Assembly: GCA_018830105.1 (NCBI GenBank)
Contig: JAHJTC010000016.1
Span: 186,001 to 250,000 of the forward strand
Reading direction: 5' to 3'
DNA from: Bacteroidota bacterium
GTDB taxonomy: Bacteria > Bacteroidota > Bacteroidia > Bacteroidales > F082
Length of the DNA: 64,000 nt
Positions within the stretch are counted from its first letter, which is position 1; each line of letters starts with the position of its first letter. The notes beneath the pieces were generated by a model. That model made no database searches, was not told where the DNA came from, and saw only the letters and a program-made list of their open reading frames with translations. A program made the translations under genes and the position numbers. Below are positions 37,967-45,856 of this stretch, one piece after another.

Positions 37967-39733
37967 ATGAAAAATCTGATTATTAGCTTTTTGATGCTTT
38001 TTGTAACGACAGCGCAGTATGCGCAGTCAGAAAACTGGCAAACGGATTATGAAAAATCCGGTATGGTGGCCACGCCAACCTATGCGCAAACAATGTCGTT
38101 TCTTGATCGTTTGGACACCGCTTCTGCCGAGATTTCGACAGCTGATTTTGGAATAAGTCCGCAGGGAAGGCCCCTGCGATATCTGATTTATGACGTTGAT
38201 GGTTTAAAAACCGCGGAACAGCTAAAAGCCTCCGGACGCGTTTTGCTCATGGTGCAGGCCGGCATTCATCCGGGCGAGTCGGAAGGCAAAGATGCGCTGC
38301 TTATGCTTTTGCGTGATCAGGTTTTGGAAGGGAAATATGATGCCTTATTTGAAAAAGTCAGCCTGCTTTTTGTGCCCATTTTTAATGTAGATGGCCACGA
38401 GCGCTTTAGTCCATACGGGCGCATAAACCAGAACGGCCCGATAGAAATGGGATGGCGCACCACGGCACAAAACCTCAACCTCAACCGCGATTATCTTAAG
38501 GCTGAAGCACCTGAGATGCAAGCCTGGCTCTCGCTTTTCAACCGTTTCGATCCACACTTTTTTATCGACACACACACCTCTGATGGAGCCGATTACCAGT
38601 ATGTGATGACCTATGCCATGGAAACTGCCGGCAATATGGAGGCTGGTCTTACTGCCTGGCAAGCGGAGGTTTTTTTGCCGTTCTGGAAGCAGCAGATGAA
38701 TCAATCAGGATTTCCGGTTTTTCCTTATGTGAGCTTCCGCAAATGGCACGATCCGCGTAGCGGTTTGGTCAGCTGGATATCGGGGCCTATGCTGTCGCAA
38801 GGCTACACAGCTCAGCGAAATCGCCCGGGATTATTGCTCGAAACGCATATGCTTAAGCCCTACAACCAACGCGTGGAGGCAACCAAAGCTTCGGTTGTTC
38901 ATGCTATGGAGCTGCTGGCTCAGAAAGCTTCTGAATTGCAGGAGTTGCTGAAAGCAGCAGACGAATACACCGCATCCGGCTCTTTTCGCGAGCAGGATTT
39001 TGCCCTGGATTTTCAAATAGATATGACAGACAGCACCCTGGTCGCCTTTGATGGAGTGGCCTACAAGGTTACCAAAAGTGACCTCACCGGCGGGGATTGG
39101 TTTGTGTATGACAATCAAAAACCACAGCAGTTTGTTTTACCGTTTTTTGATAAGGCAAAAGTTTTGAAAACCGTGAAACTTCCCGAAGCCTATATCGTGC
39201 CTGTAGAATGGATCAATATCATCGGAAAGCTGAAAAGTCATGGCGTGCACATGAAAACTTTGGAAGCTGACAAGGAGATGTTGGTTGAAACCTATCTTTT
39301 TACGGATATTTCATGGCAAACACGACCTTACGAGGGGCGTCACAGGGTGAATCAAATGAGTTTTGAGCCAAAGATGACAAACAAAGTTTTTCCGGCGGGA
39401 AGCGTTATCGTGCCCATGAATCAGCCCTTAGCCAGATTGATAGCATATATGCTTGAGCCCGAAGCTGATGGGTCGCTGCTGGAATGGGGATTTTTTGATG
39501 CGGTGTTCGAACAGAAAGAATATGCCGAAAGCTATGTGATGGAGCCCTTGGCCAGACGTATGCTCGACAGCATTCCCGGCCTTAGGGAGGCTTATCAGCA
39601 GAAGAAACAAAGCGATAAAAACTTTGCCAACAGCAGTTGGGCACAGCTGAACTGGTTCTACAAACAAACACCTTGGTGGGATCAGCAATTTATGGTTTAT
39701 CCCATCGGCAGGCTCATGCAATGGGAAGAGTAA
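37967..39733 (+). CDS. Secreted M14 zinc carboxypeptidase
   Basis: The 588-residue protein starts with a signal peptide (MKNLIISFLMLFVTTAQYAQ). The M14 fold shows the zinc ligands HPGE in QAGIHPGESEGKDAL and His in FFIDTHTSDGADYQY, plus NxxRD-like NLNLNRDYLKAEAP. The remaining C-terminal half has no sorting domain I can see. It probably cleaves C-terminal residues from peptides in the periplasm. It is divergent from gldF, with a gap of 177 bases. Confidence 0.87.
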   Translation: MKNLIISFLMLFVTTAQYAQSENWQTDYEKSGMVATPTYAQTMSFLDRLDTASAEISTADFGISPQGRPLRYLIYDVDGLKTAEQLKASGRVLLMVQAGIHPGESEGKDALLMLLRDQVLEGKYDALFEKVSLLFVPIFNVDGHERFSPYGRINQNGPIEMGWRTTAQNLNLNRDYLKAEAPEMQAWLSLFNRFDPHFFIDTHTSDGADYQYVMTYAMETAGNMEAGLTAWQAEVFLPFWKQQMNQSGFPVFPYVSFRKWHDPRSGLVSWISGPMLSQGYTAQRNRPGLLLETHMLKPYNQRVEATKASVVHAMELLAQKASELQELLKAADEYTASGSFREQDFALDFQIDMTDSTLVAFDGVAYKVTKSDLTGGDWFVYDNQKPQQFVLPFFDKAKVLKTVKLPEAYIVPVEWINIIGKLKSHGVHMKTLEADKEMLVETYLFTDISWQTRPYEGRHRVNQMSFEPKMTNKVFPAGSVIVPMNQPLARLIAYMLEPEADGSLLEWGFFDAVFEQKEYAESYVMEPLARRMLDSIPGLREAYQQKKQSDKNFANSSWAQLNWFYKQTPWWDQQFMVYPIGRLMQWEE

Positions 39734-39826
39734 ACAATAGATTGTTGATAAGTCGGTAAGCCGGTATATTGGAAGATTGGTCAGGAAGGCGTTAATTTTA
39801 TGCATTCATAAAACTAAGCCTGAATT

Positions 39827-41164
39827 ATGCCAGCAGCCAAGCCCAAATCAAAGAAAATTTTCGTACTCGACACCTCGGTAATTATCTACAACCACAATGC
39901 CATCAATACCTTTGAGGAAAATGATGTAGCCATTCCCATTACGGTTTTTGAGGAACTGGATAATTTCAAGAAAGGCAACGACACCAAAAATTTCGAGGCG
40001 CGTGAGTTTATTCGTTTCATGGACAGGATTTCGGGAAAGACTACCATGAAAAACTGGCGGCGACTTAATGGCCCCACCAAAGGCCGTTTCAAAGTGCTGA
40101 TGAATGAAAAAAGTAAATTGGATGCATGTGCCGTTTTTGGGGGCGACAAACCCGATCACCGCATTTTAAATGCTGCCTTAAAACTTGTCGAAGACAACCC
40201 TGAGACAAAAGTTATTTTGGTAACCAAGGATGTCAACCTCAGGTTGAAAGCGAAAGCATTAAACTTGCAGGCAGAGGACTATGAAACCGGAAAAGTTAAG
40301 GATGTTGACTTGTTGTACACCGGGAAAACACTCTTGGATAATGTTGATCCTGATGCTGTTGACATGCTTTATGCCGAAGGTTTTTGCTCGCTCGAAGCTC
40401 TGGGAATAACAAAGGCAAATGCCAATCACTTTTTTATTTTAAAGAGTTCAAAAAGTTCAGCGCTGGCTTATTACAATCCCATCACCAGTCGCATCGAACG
40501 TATCGAAAAACATGCAGTTTCGCGCATTATGCCCCGTAATGCCGAGCAGGTTTTTGCCTTGCATGCTTTGCTCAATCCCGAAGTAAAGCTGGTAACCATG
40601 CAGGGCATTGCCGGAACAGGAAAAACACTGTTGGCTTTGGCTGCAGCCTGGGAACAACGACGCAACTTTAAGCAGGTGTATCTGGCCAGGCCCATCGTTC
40701 CGCTTAGCAATAAAGATATCGGGTTTTTGCCGGGAGATATCAAATCGAAGCTGAATCCCTATATGGAGCCGCTCTGGGATAATCTGAAGTTTATTCAAAA
40801 TCAGTTTAGTGAAGAAGATAAGGATTATAAGCGCATTACCGAGGCAATAGAAAAGGAGAAACTTGTGATAACACCTTTGGCTTATATTCGCGGGCGCAGC
40901 ATTTCCAATGTGATATTTATTGTGGATGAAGCACAAAATCTCACACCTCACGAAGTAAAAACCATCATCACACGGGCGGGCGAAAACACAAAAATAATCT
41001 TTACCGGAGATATTTTTCAAATTGACACGCCCTATCTTGATGCACAATCGAATGGCTTAACCTACCTGATCGACAATATAAAACAGCATGCGCTTTATGC
41101 GCATATTCGTTTGGAAAAAGGCGAGCGTTCGGAATTGGCGAATCTTGCCAATGACTTGTTGTAG
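39827..41164 (+). CDS. PIN-domain/PhoH fusion ATPase
   Basis: At 445 residues this is the PhoH2-type protein. Residues about 8-150 are a PIN ribonuclease domain with acidic motifs FVLDTSVII, VFEELDNF and VTKDVNLRLKA. Residues about 230-445 are PhoH, with Walker A GIAGTGKT near 260 and Walker B FIVDEAQN near 366, followed by FTGDIFQIDTP. Mycobacterial PhoH2 is an RNA helicase/ribonuclease paired with an antitoxin, but here no small partner gene adjoins it. It ends about 430 bases before the toxin cassette region. Confidence 0.92.
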   Translation: MPAAKPKSKKIFVLDTSVIIYNHNAINTFEENDVAIPITVFEELDNFKKGNDTKNFEAREFIRFMDRISGKTTMKNWRRLNGPTKGRFKVLMNEKSKLDACAVFGGDKPDHRILNAALKLVEDNPETKVILVTKDVNLRLKAKALNLQAEDYETGKVKDVDLLYTGKTLLDNVDPDAVDMLYAEGFCSLEALGITKANANHFFILKSSKSSALAYYNPITSRIERIEKHAVSRIMPRNAEQVFALHALLNPEVKLVTMQGIAGTGKTLLALAAAWEQRRNFKQVYLARPIVPLSNKDIGFLPGDIKSKLNPYMEPLWDNLKFIQNQFSEEDKDYKRITEAIEKEKLVITPLAYIRGRSISNVIFIVDEAQNLTPHEVKTIITRAGENTKIIFTGDIFQIDTPYLDAQSNGLTYLIDNIKQHALYAHIRLEKGERSELANLANDLL

Positions 41165-41269
41165 AACCACTATCAATCTAGGCCGACTCTGCTGAATATT
41201 AACAGCATCGCGTCAAAAAAACTTGTACAAAAAGTTTAGATTGCATGTATGGTTTCTATGCAAAAATAA

Positions 41270-41392
41270 TGAGTCCGGCCCTGAAAAACCACCTCCTACT
41301 TTAAGTGGTAGCAATAATCAGGCGTTGTAATCATGCTTATGAGGCAAAACATGATAGCCGCTGGGATCGGTGTATTTGAGGGGGTTGTTCAT
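41270..41392 (-). pseudogene. Decayed RHS tip cassette remnant
   Basis: Reading the minus strand from 41392 gives MNNPLKYTDPSGYHVLP and continues as in the cassette at 44850-45746. The Trp codon after KHDYNA is now TGA, and the homology stops at GGGFSGPDS. A TAnnTTTG element precedes it by 36 bases. It shows that tip cassettes are lost as well as kept here. Confidence 0.8.
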
Positions 41393-41428
41393 GGCAAGGG
41401 TTTAAACTACCATAATAATATCATCGAA

Positions 41429-41436
41429 CAAAAGTA
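41429..41436 (-). promoter_or_regulatory. TAnnTTTG element before the decayed cassette
   Basis: The minus strand reads TACTTTTG, matching the Bacteroidota -7 consensus. It is the same type of element found before the three fuller cassettes. Confidence 0.4.
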
Positions 41437-41563
41437 TTAAATTCCTTTTTTGTGGTAGCATTCAAATTCATTGCTTTAATAGTTAAAAGGTTGTTAGGAT
41501 TGCAGAACCGCTCTGACAGGGTGATAATCTATTGAACTTAAAAGCATTACTGCGCCATAATGT

Positions 41564-41591
41564 AAAAAGCTCCAATAAAATATTGAAGCTT
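41564..41591 (-). terminator. Terminator after cassette 3 and its membrane genes
   Basis: The minus strand AAGCTTCAATA pairs with TATTGGAGCTT, with one wobble pair and a 3-base loop, and is followed by T residues. It lies five bases beyond the stop of the 72-residue membrane protein. Confidence 0.75.
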
Positions 41592-41595
41592 GGAG

Positions 41596-41814
41596 TCAGC
41601 TTTCTTTATCTGACTGTAGCTGTTTAATAGAATAATATGCAAATCTGTATCCAATGAAAAATCCTGTTATCATAAAAAACACATTCAAAACAAAATCCGG
41701 TATTTTGTCAAACACAAAATAATGTAAAATGATCATTGTAATAAAAGAAAAACCAAACATGATGTTGACAATAAAAAAGGAATGATAAGCTAAGTAATTT
41801 AAAACTTTTTTCAT
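41596..41814 (-). CDS. Small two-helix membrane protein, immunity candidate (cassette 3)
   Basis: The 72-residue protein has two hydrophobic helices (SFFIVNIMFGFSFITMIIL and VLNVFFMITGFFIGYRFAYY) and charged ends. Its ATG overlaps the stop of the preceding 64-residue gene (ATGA), so the two are translated together. By position, directly behind a toxin-like tip and before a terminator, it is an immunity or accessory candidate. No family is recognised. Confidence 0.5.
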   Translation of the reverse strand: MKKVLNYLAYHSFFIVNIMFGFSFITMIILHYFVFDKIPDFVLNVFFMITGFFIGYRFAYYSIKQLQSDKES

Positions 41815-42005
41815 GATTTTCTCTTTCGTCTTTTAATTGCAATTTCAACAACTACCGAAATAACTAATGATAAAGTGAGAAGTAAAATAAAAATTTTATT
41901 CCAAATACCAGATATGAAATCCGCAAACAAAATATCAATTAGCACTAATAATACTATTACTATTAAAAAAAATGTATTTACTTTTTTTAAAGTTCTCATA
42001 ATCAT
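41811..42005 (-). CDS. Small membrane protein, immunity candidate (cassette 3)
   Basis: This 64-residue protein consists of two hydrophobic helices (VNTFFLIVIVLLVLIDILF and IFILLLTLSLVISVVVEIA) and a very basic tail RRKRKS. It starts six bases after the cassette 3 stop and overlaps the next small gene by four bases. Position and topology make it a candidate immunity protein; whether one or both of the pair protect is unknown. Confidence 0.5.
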   Translation of the reverse strand: MIMRTLKKVNTFFLIVIVLLVLIDILFADFISGIWNKIFILLLTLSLVISVVVEIAIKRRKRKS

Positions 42006-42011
42006 GTTGTT

Positions 42012-42896
42012 TTAAGGCCAGTTTGGATTTGGAATAGGTGTATAAAATGGTGGTGGTGGAGCTGGGTATATCACATTAGTGTTATCAGCGGGCAAAACAT
42101 GAGGTTTATAATTAAAACCATCATACAATTTTTTGCCTAAAACAGCGGCTCCGCCTAACCGGATTGTCCATTTAATAAAGTCATTTCCATTTCCTTGAGG
42201 AAAATAGTTTTTGTTATTTGGCCCGTTAAGAGGTGCAGGTATATAATTATTTGGTCTATGAGTGTACCAAGGTTTTGGAAACTTAGAGGTGCTATTCAAA
42301 TAAAGATATGTAGCATATGTTAATGTTGCAACTCCCATTGCTACTTCACCCCAAAAAGTCGGTTCTCCATAAGCTGCACTCCATCCAGGAGCTAATACTA
42401 AAGCTGCATGTGAAATTGCAGTTCCAAATGAATCACCCCAAAACGCATCATCAAGATTTGATCCATCAATTACAGATGCTTCATAAACCCAGAACTGTCC
42501 ATAAGTTCCATCTTCGCCAACAATTGGATTACCATTGCTGTCGTAATAGAAAAAGCCTACCTGTACCCAGGCTGTGGATAACTCATTATTGTTACTTACA
42601 TCACCATTCGAAATGGTGTTTTCGCTGGTTTGTTGGGTATAATGCTGGTTGTAGTAACTGTCATAAGCACCTTCGCCGTACTTAGAATCAAATGAAGCTT
42701 CGTTTCCGAGCCACCAACTGCTATTTTCGGTTCTGTAAGGATCGCTCCAGTGGTTGTTTGAGCCCGGCCCGATTAAACCGGTTGGCCCACTGTTAGCATA
42801 GTGATTCACATAAAATGCTCCATTTGTCCCTACATTCCAGTATGCTGGTTTATAGGAATAACCGCTGGGATCGGTGTATTTGAGGGGGTTGTTCAT
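42012..42896 (-). CDS. Orphan RHS tip cassette 3 (toxin candidate)
   Basis: I take the ATG at 42896 (MNNPLKYTDPSGY) as the start. The frame is open further upstream to 43010, but that part runs through a terminator hairpin of the neighbouring gene. The product of about 294 residues has no signal peptide. Module A is the YKPAY-type linker, module B the SSWWLGNEASFD type, module C the TSENTISNGDVSNNNEL type ending at YEASVID. A unique tip follows with a hydrophobic stretch (GEVAMGVATLTYATYLYL) and a Pro-rich end (YPAPPPPFYTPIPNPNWP). I recognise no enzymatic toxin fold. Confidence 0.7.
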   Translation of the reverse strand: MNNPLKYTDPSGYSYKPAYWNVGTNGAFYVNHYANSGPTGLIGPGSNNHWSDPYRTENSSWWLGNEASFDSKYGEGAYDSYYNQHYTQQTSENTISNGDVSNNNELSTAWVQVGFFYYDSNGNPIVGEDGTYGQFWVYEASVIDGSNLDDAFWGDSFGTAISHAALVLAPGWSAAYGEPTFWGEVAMGVATLTYATYLYLNSTSKFPKPWYTHRPNNYIPAPLNGPNNKNYFPQGNGNDFIKWTIRLGGAAVLGKKLYDGFNYKPHVLPADNTNVIYPAPPPPFYTPIPNPNWP

Positions 42897-42916
42897 GGTT
42901 TTTATTACTCTGCTTA

Positions 42917-42924
42917 CAAAAGTA
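42917..42924 (-). promoter_or_regulatory. -7 element upstream of orphan cassette 3
   Basis: The minus strand reads TACTTTTG, fitting TAnnTTTG, 20 bases before the cassette ATG. The following bases GTAAGCAGAGTA are nearly identical to those ahead of cassette 1, so the element was copied with the cassette. Confidence 0.5.
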
Positions 42925-42929
42925 GGATT

Positions 42930-42968
42930 TTTAATAAAAAAGAAAGCCTCATTTTTTGCTGAGGCTTC
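42930..42968 (-). terminator. Terminator after the cassette 2 immunity gene
   Basis: On the minus strand AAGCCTCA pairs with TGAGGCTT around an 8-base loop and is followed by TTCTTTTTTATT. It lies about 40 bases beyond the stop of the membrane protein gene at 43007. Confidence 0.8.
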
Positions 42969-43006
42969 ACCTCCCTTTACAGTTGTTATGATATCTTTCA
43001 GATGCT

Positions 43007-43405
43007 TCAATGATTGCTTAAAAAGTAACTCATAATAATACCACCACCAACCATTAAACTAAATGAAATCAAAATGAGAAATACTGATAAAAGAGCAAAA
43101 ACTAATTTCTTTTTCTTTGAATATTTTTTTGTCTCTTCAATAACACCAACATAACGTTTTGATTTTATTAAATACTTGTCGTACAGCAGATATGTAGAAA
43201 ACGCTATAAATACTAAAACTAAAACCCACATCAGAAAATTATTTATTTTAATATTTAATAGTCCAAGAATAACCATAATTATAAAGCTAAATATAAAAGT
43301 GGTTACCATTTCCAAACCCATTGCAGCTCTTTTATGCCTATCTCCATATTTATCGTCTCTTGTAAGGCAAAGAAAGATAGAGTATATTTTTTCAATAAAA
43401 TTCAT
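43007..43405 (-). CDS. Three-helix membrane protein, immunity candidate (cassette 2)
   Basis: This protein of 132 residues has a polar N-terminus (RDDKYGDRHKRAAMG), then hydrophobic segments at about 34-50, 56-72 and 101-126. Length and helix spacing match the 131-residue protein behind the main RHS gene at 45857, though the sequences diverge. It starts 11 bases after the cassette 2 stop. An immunity role is inferred from position only. Confidence 0.55.
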   Translation of the reverse strand: MNFIEKIYSIFLCLTRDDKYGDRHKRAAMGLEMVTTFIFSFIIMVILGLLNIKINNFLMWVLVLVFIAFSTYLLYDKYLIKSKRYVGVIEETKKYSKKKKLVFALLSVFLILISFSLMVGGGIIMSYFLSNH

Positions 43406-43416
43406 TTTACTTCTTA

Positions 43417-44427
43417 CTATGGTTTGATAAAATTAATTTGATCTGAAATATCAAAATTGGAATTTAACCATTCATCTCCACCTGCAACTGATATAACACC
43501 ATAAATAACACCAGCACCAATAACATAAGGTGTTGCAGCTGCCCCAGCAAAAATTATTACTGCAGATCCAGCCATAGTTACACCTGCGTTTACAAGTGTA
43601 GATGTATTCGCAGTTCCTGTAGCAAAGTCATAAGAAATCATTACGCCTGATAAAACATTTGATCCTCGTCCAAATAGTCTTGATCCCTTTATCCAGGTTG
43701 CAACTGTTGGTTGAATTTTTTTTGCAGCATCAAAGCCGGCATAAATAATATTAGCCCAAATACTCGTGCCAAATAGGCCATATGTTAATGCATCATTTTT
43801 TTTGAATCCATTTGAGTTTAATTGCCTTCCTGTCACTTGTGCCTCATCAATTACAGATGCTTCATAAACCCAGAACTGTCCAAAAGTTCCATCTTTGCCA
43901 GCAATTGGATTGCCATTGCTGTCGTAATAGAAAAAGCCTAACTGAACCCAGGCTGTGGATAACTCATTATTGTTACTTACATCACCATTCGAAATGGTTT
44001 TTTCGCTGGTTTGTTTGAAAATATGCTGGTTGTAGTAACTGTCATAAGCACCTTCGCCGTACTTATAATCAAATGAAGCTTCGTTTCCGAGCCACCAACT
44101 GCTATTTTCGGTTCTGTAAGGATCGCTCCAGTGGTTTCCGGAGCCCGGCCCTGAAAAACCACCTCCTACTTTTGATGGTGGCAGTAACCAGGAGTTGTTA
44201 TCATGTTTATTAGGCAAAACATGATAACCGGTGGCATCGGTGATGGCGGAGATGCTACCTAAGTAATCCTTGTGTACGTAATACATGGTTTCGGTGGTGC
44301 CTTGCTTTACCATGATGGCGAAGAGGTCGCCGGGGCCATTATGCGCAGGATTAACTGGTGCCTGCAAACCACAAGCAATCGGATTACTATTGGTTTGATT
44401 GTAAACGATGGCCGTACAAGGGTTCAT
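43417..44427 (-). CDS. Orphan RHS tip cassette 2 with a relic RHS core
   Basis: This 336-residue frame differs from the other orphans: its first about 65 residues retain part of an RHS core (DLFAIMVKQGTTETMYYVHKD, then YLGSISAITD). That core is not the same as the one in the main gene. It then jumps straight to GYHVLPNKHD, missing the rest of the core. Module A is the HVLP type, B the SSWWLGNEASFD type and C the TSEKTISNGDVSNN type. The unique tip after ASVIDEAQVTG is rich in Gly/Ala hydrophobic runs (TMAGSAVIIFAGAAATPYV), suggesting membrane insertion. No signal peptide is seen. Confidence 0.7.
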   Translation of the reverse strand: MNPCTAIVYNQTNSNPIACGLQAPVNPAHNGPGDLFAIMVKQGTTETMYYVHKDYLGSISAITDATGYHVLPNKHDNNSWLLPPSKVGGGFSGPGSGNHWSDPYRTENSSWWLGNEASFDYKYGEGAYDSYYNQHIFKQTSEKTISNGDVSNNNELSTAWVQLGFFYYDSNGNPIAGKDGTFGQFWVYEASVIDEAQVTGRQLNSNGFKKNDALTYGLFGTSIWANIIYAGFDAAKKIQPTVATWIKGSRLFGRGSNVLSGVMISYDFATGTANTSTLVNAGVTMAGSAVIIFAGAAATPYVIGAGVIYGVISVAGGDEWLNSNFDISDQINFIKP

Positions 44428-44450
44428 TTATGTTTTTTGGTTAGTTATGG

Positions 44451-44458
44451 CAAATGTA
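44451..44458 (-). promoter_or_regulatory. -7 element upstream of orphan cassette 2
   Basis: The minus strand TACATTTG matches TAnnTTTG and lies 23 bases before the ATG at 44427. No TTG is seen at the ideal distance. Confidence 0.45.
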
Positions 44459-44460
44459 GG

Positions 44461-44503
44461 AAGAAAACTTTCCCCCGGCCGGGTTTGGTGGCGGGGGGAA
44501 AGT
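44461..44503 (-). terminator. GC-rich terminator after the cassette 1 immunity gene
   Basis: ACTTTCCCCC (44467-44476) and GGGGGAAAGT (44494-44503) form a perfect 10-base stem, followed on the minus strand by TTTCTT. It separates the cassette 1 unit from the promoter of cassette 2. Confidence 0.8.
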
Positions 44504-44582
44504 CGGAATCTTATGAAGGTTTGTAAAATAAATCCAATCATTTTAGCTTGATATGGCTTGCTATCCTTAAAAAAAACTAGTG

Positions 44583-44843
44583 TTAGAATCTGCTTTTAAT
44601 CAACCAGACAAACAAAATAAATAAAACTAATTGAAGTAATAGTATCAGTGAATATTTAATCTTGTTAATTACCGATTTTTCTCTTATGATTATACGGATA
44701 AAGGCAAGATAATCCATGGGATTAGCAATGAAGTAGTACACTTTTCTTCCATTTTTTGATAAAATATAAAGCATCACTAACCAGAAATATAAACTCAAAA
44801 CGATAACCGAAATAAACCACATAAAACTATTGGAATCATTCAT
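44583..44843 (-). CDS. Two-helix membrane protein, immunity candidate (cassette 1)
   Basis: The 86-residue protein has one hydrophobic helix at about 8-28 (FISVIVLSLYFWLVMLYIL) and another at the C-terminus (YSLILLLQLVLFILFVWLI), separated by a basic loop. It begins six bases after the cassette 1 stop and is followed by a strong terminator, so the pair is a self-contained unit. No family is recognised; immunity is a positional inference. Confidence 0.5.
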   Translation of the reverse strand: MNDSNSFMWFISVIVLSLYFWLVMLYILSKNGRKVYYFIANPMDYLAFIRIIIREKSVINKIKYSLILLLQLVLFILFVWLIKSRF

Positions 44844-44849
44844 GATTTG

Positions 44850-45758
44850 TTATTTATATAGATAGTTAATAATTTGGCTCCAAGTAATTCCCCAAGTATA
44901 AGTCTGGTAATGTGAACTAGCAATCGGTGCGCCAAAACTTAAGCCATAAGCATCAATTGCATATGAAGAGGCAGTTTGGGCATTGATATTACCATTCCCT
45001 GATCTTGAATAATTCCCAATATGTAAACCATAGCTCCATGTCTGACCTGGCCCAAATGTTTCTTGAATACTTAGATTTTTTCCATTTGTGGAATAAATAT
45101 TTAAATAATTCACGCTAGCAGCAATTTCATAACCATCACCATTTCCGTAAAGTGTAAAGCTGAATCCGAAATCATTTTTAGCTTTGATGAATGCTAAACT
45201 AAATCCATTGCGCATTTTTGGCAACCCAAATGAAATTAAAAAATCTAATGAAATACCCCATTTTCCTGCTTCAACATTACCTGAAAAAATCATTGCCTCC
45301 CCCTGCACAGCACCCGCAGTAGGGTTATAGACCTTAATAGCGCCATCAGGATAATGCCTTACCTCGCCAAGTTTGCCAAAATAACCTATTACAGTATTGT
45401 TGATAATGGTAAGGTTAAAACCCTCTTGCATCCACGCCAGAATCGTTCCGTAATCTTTTTCGGCTACATTGCCGGTGGTGGTGTTTTGCTTGGTTTGTTG
45501 GGCATAATGCTGGTTGTAGTAACTGTCAAAAGCACCTTCGCCGTATATGCCATCAAACGAGGCATGGTTTCCAAGCATCCAATTGCCATTTTCGGTTCTG
45601 TAAGGATCGCTCCAGTGGTTTCCGGAGCCCGGTCCGGAAAAACCACCTCCTCCTTTTGGTGGTGGCAATAACCAGGCGTTATAATCATGCTTATTAGGCA
45701 AAACATGATAGCCGCTGGGATCGGTGTATTTGAGGGGGTTGTTCATTTGGGTTTTCAT
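44850..45758 (-). CDS. Orphan RHS tip cassette 1 (toxin candidate)
   Basis: The frame of 302 residues starts MKTQMNNPLKYTDPSGY; the second Met (45746) is where homology to the other copies begins. Module A is the HVLPNKHD type and module B the NGNWMLGNHASFDG type shared with the main protein. Module C differs from all others (TKQNTTTGNVAEKDYGTILAW). The tip of about 170 residues is strand-rich with many Gly, Ser and aromatic residues (FSFTLYGNGDGYEIAASVNY, WSYGLHIGNYS), a beta-barrel-like pattern. It lacks a signal peptide. A good promoter match precedes it. Confidence 0.7.
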   Translation of the reverse strand: MKTQMNNPLKYTDPSGYHVLPNKHDYNAWLLPPPKGGGGFSGPGSGNHWSDPYRTENGNWMLGNHASFDGIYGEGAFDSYYNQHYAQQTKQNTTTGNVAEKDYGTILAWMQEGFNLTIINNTVIGYFGKLGEVRHYPDGAIKVYNPTAGAVQGEAMIFSGNVEAGKWGISLDFLISFGLPKMRNGFSLAFIKAKNDFGFSFTLYGNGDGYEIAASVNYLNIYSTNGKNLSIQETFGPGQTWSYGLHIGNYSRSGNGNINAQTASSYAIDAYGLSFGAPIASSHYQTYTWGITWSQIINYLYK

Positions 45759-45768
45759 ACTCTGTTTA

Positions 45769-45798
45769 CAAAGGTAGCTATTTTAAAAAACACCCCAA
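45769..45798 (-). promoter_or_regulatory. Full promoter match for orphan cassette 1
   Basis: On the minus strand TTG (45798-45796) is followed after exactly 19 bases by TACCTTTG (45776-45769), matching the Bacteroidota sigma consensus TTG-N17-23-TAnnTTTG. The downstream GTAAACAGAGTA is shared with cassette 3. Transcription would begin near 45762. Confidence 0.6.
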
Positions 45799-45856
45799 TT
45801 GTTATTTCTAACCTTTGGAGTGCAGTTCAGTCATGCTCGAGCTTTTTTGATAATAC

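Larger units (their letters stand above)
41165..41595. other. Stretch between phoH-PIN gene and the toxin locus
   Basis: No gene at 41165-41269. A decayed tip cassette occupies 41270-41392 and carries its own promoter-like element at 41429-41436, both listed separately. A terminator lies at 41564-41591. Confidence 0.6.

Noticed and set aside
39827..41164. PhoH2 toxin-antitoxin pair (PIN-PhoH with an upstream antitoxin)
   Set aside because: The mycobacterial type has a small overlapping partner gene upstream; here the upstream neighbour is a 588-residue carboxypeptidase and no small frame adjoins it.
42897..43010. N-terminal extension of cassette 3 (MKHLKDII...)
   Set aside because: It runs across a terminator hairpin and overlaps the previous gene's stop, and the homologous copies start at MNNPLKY.
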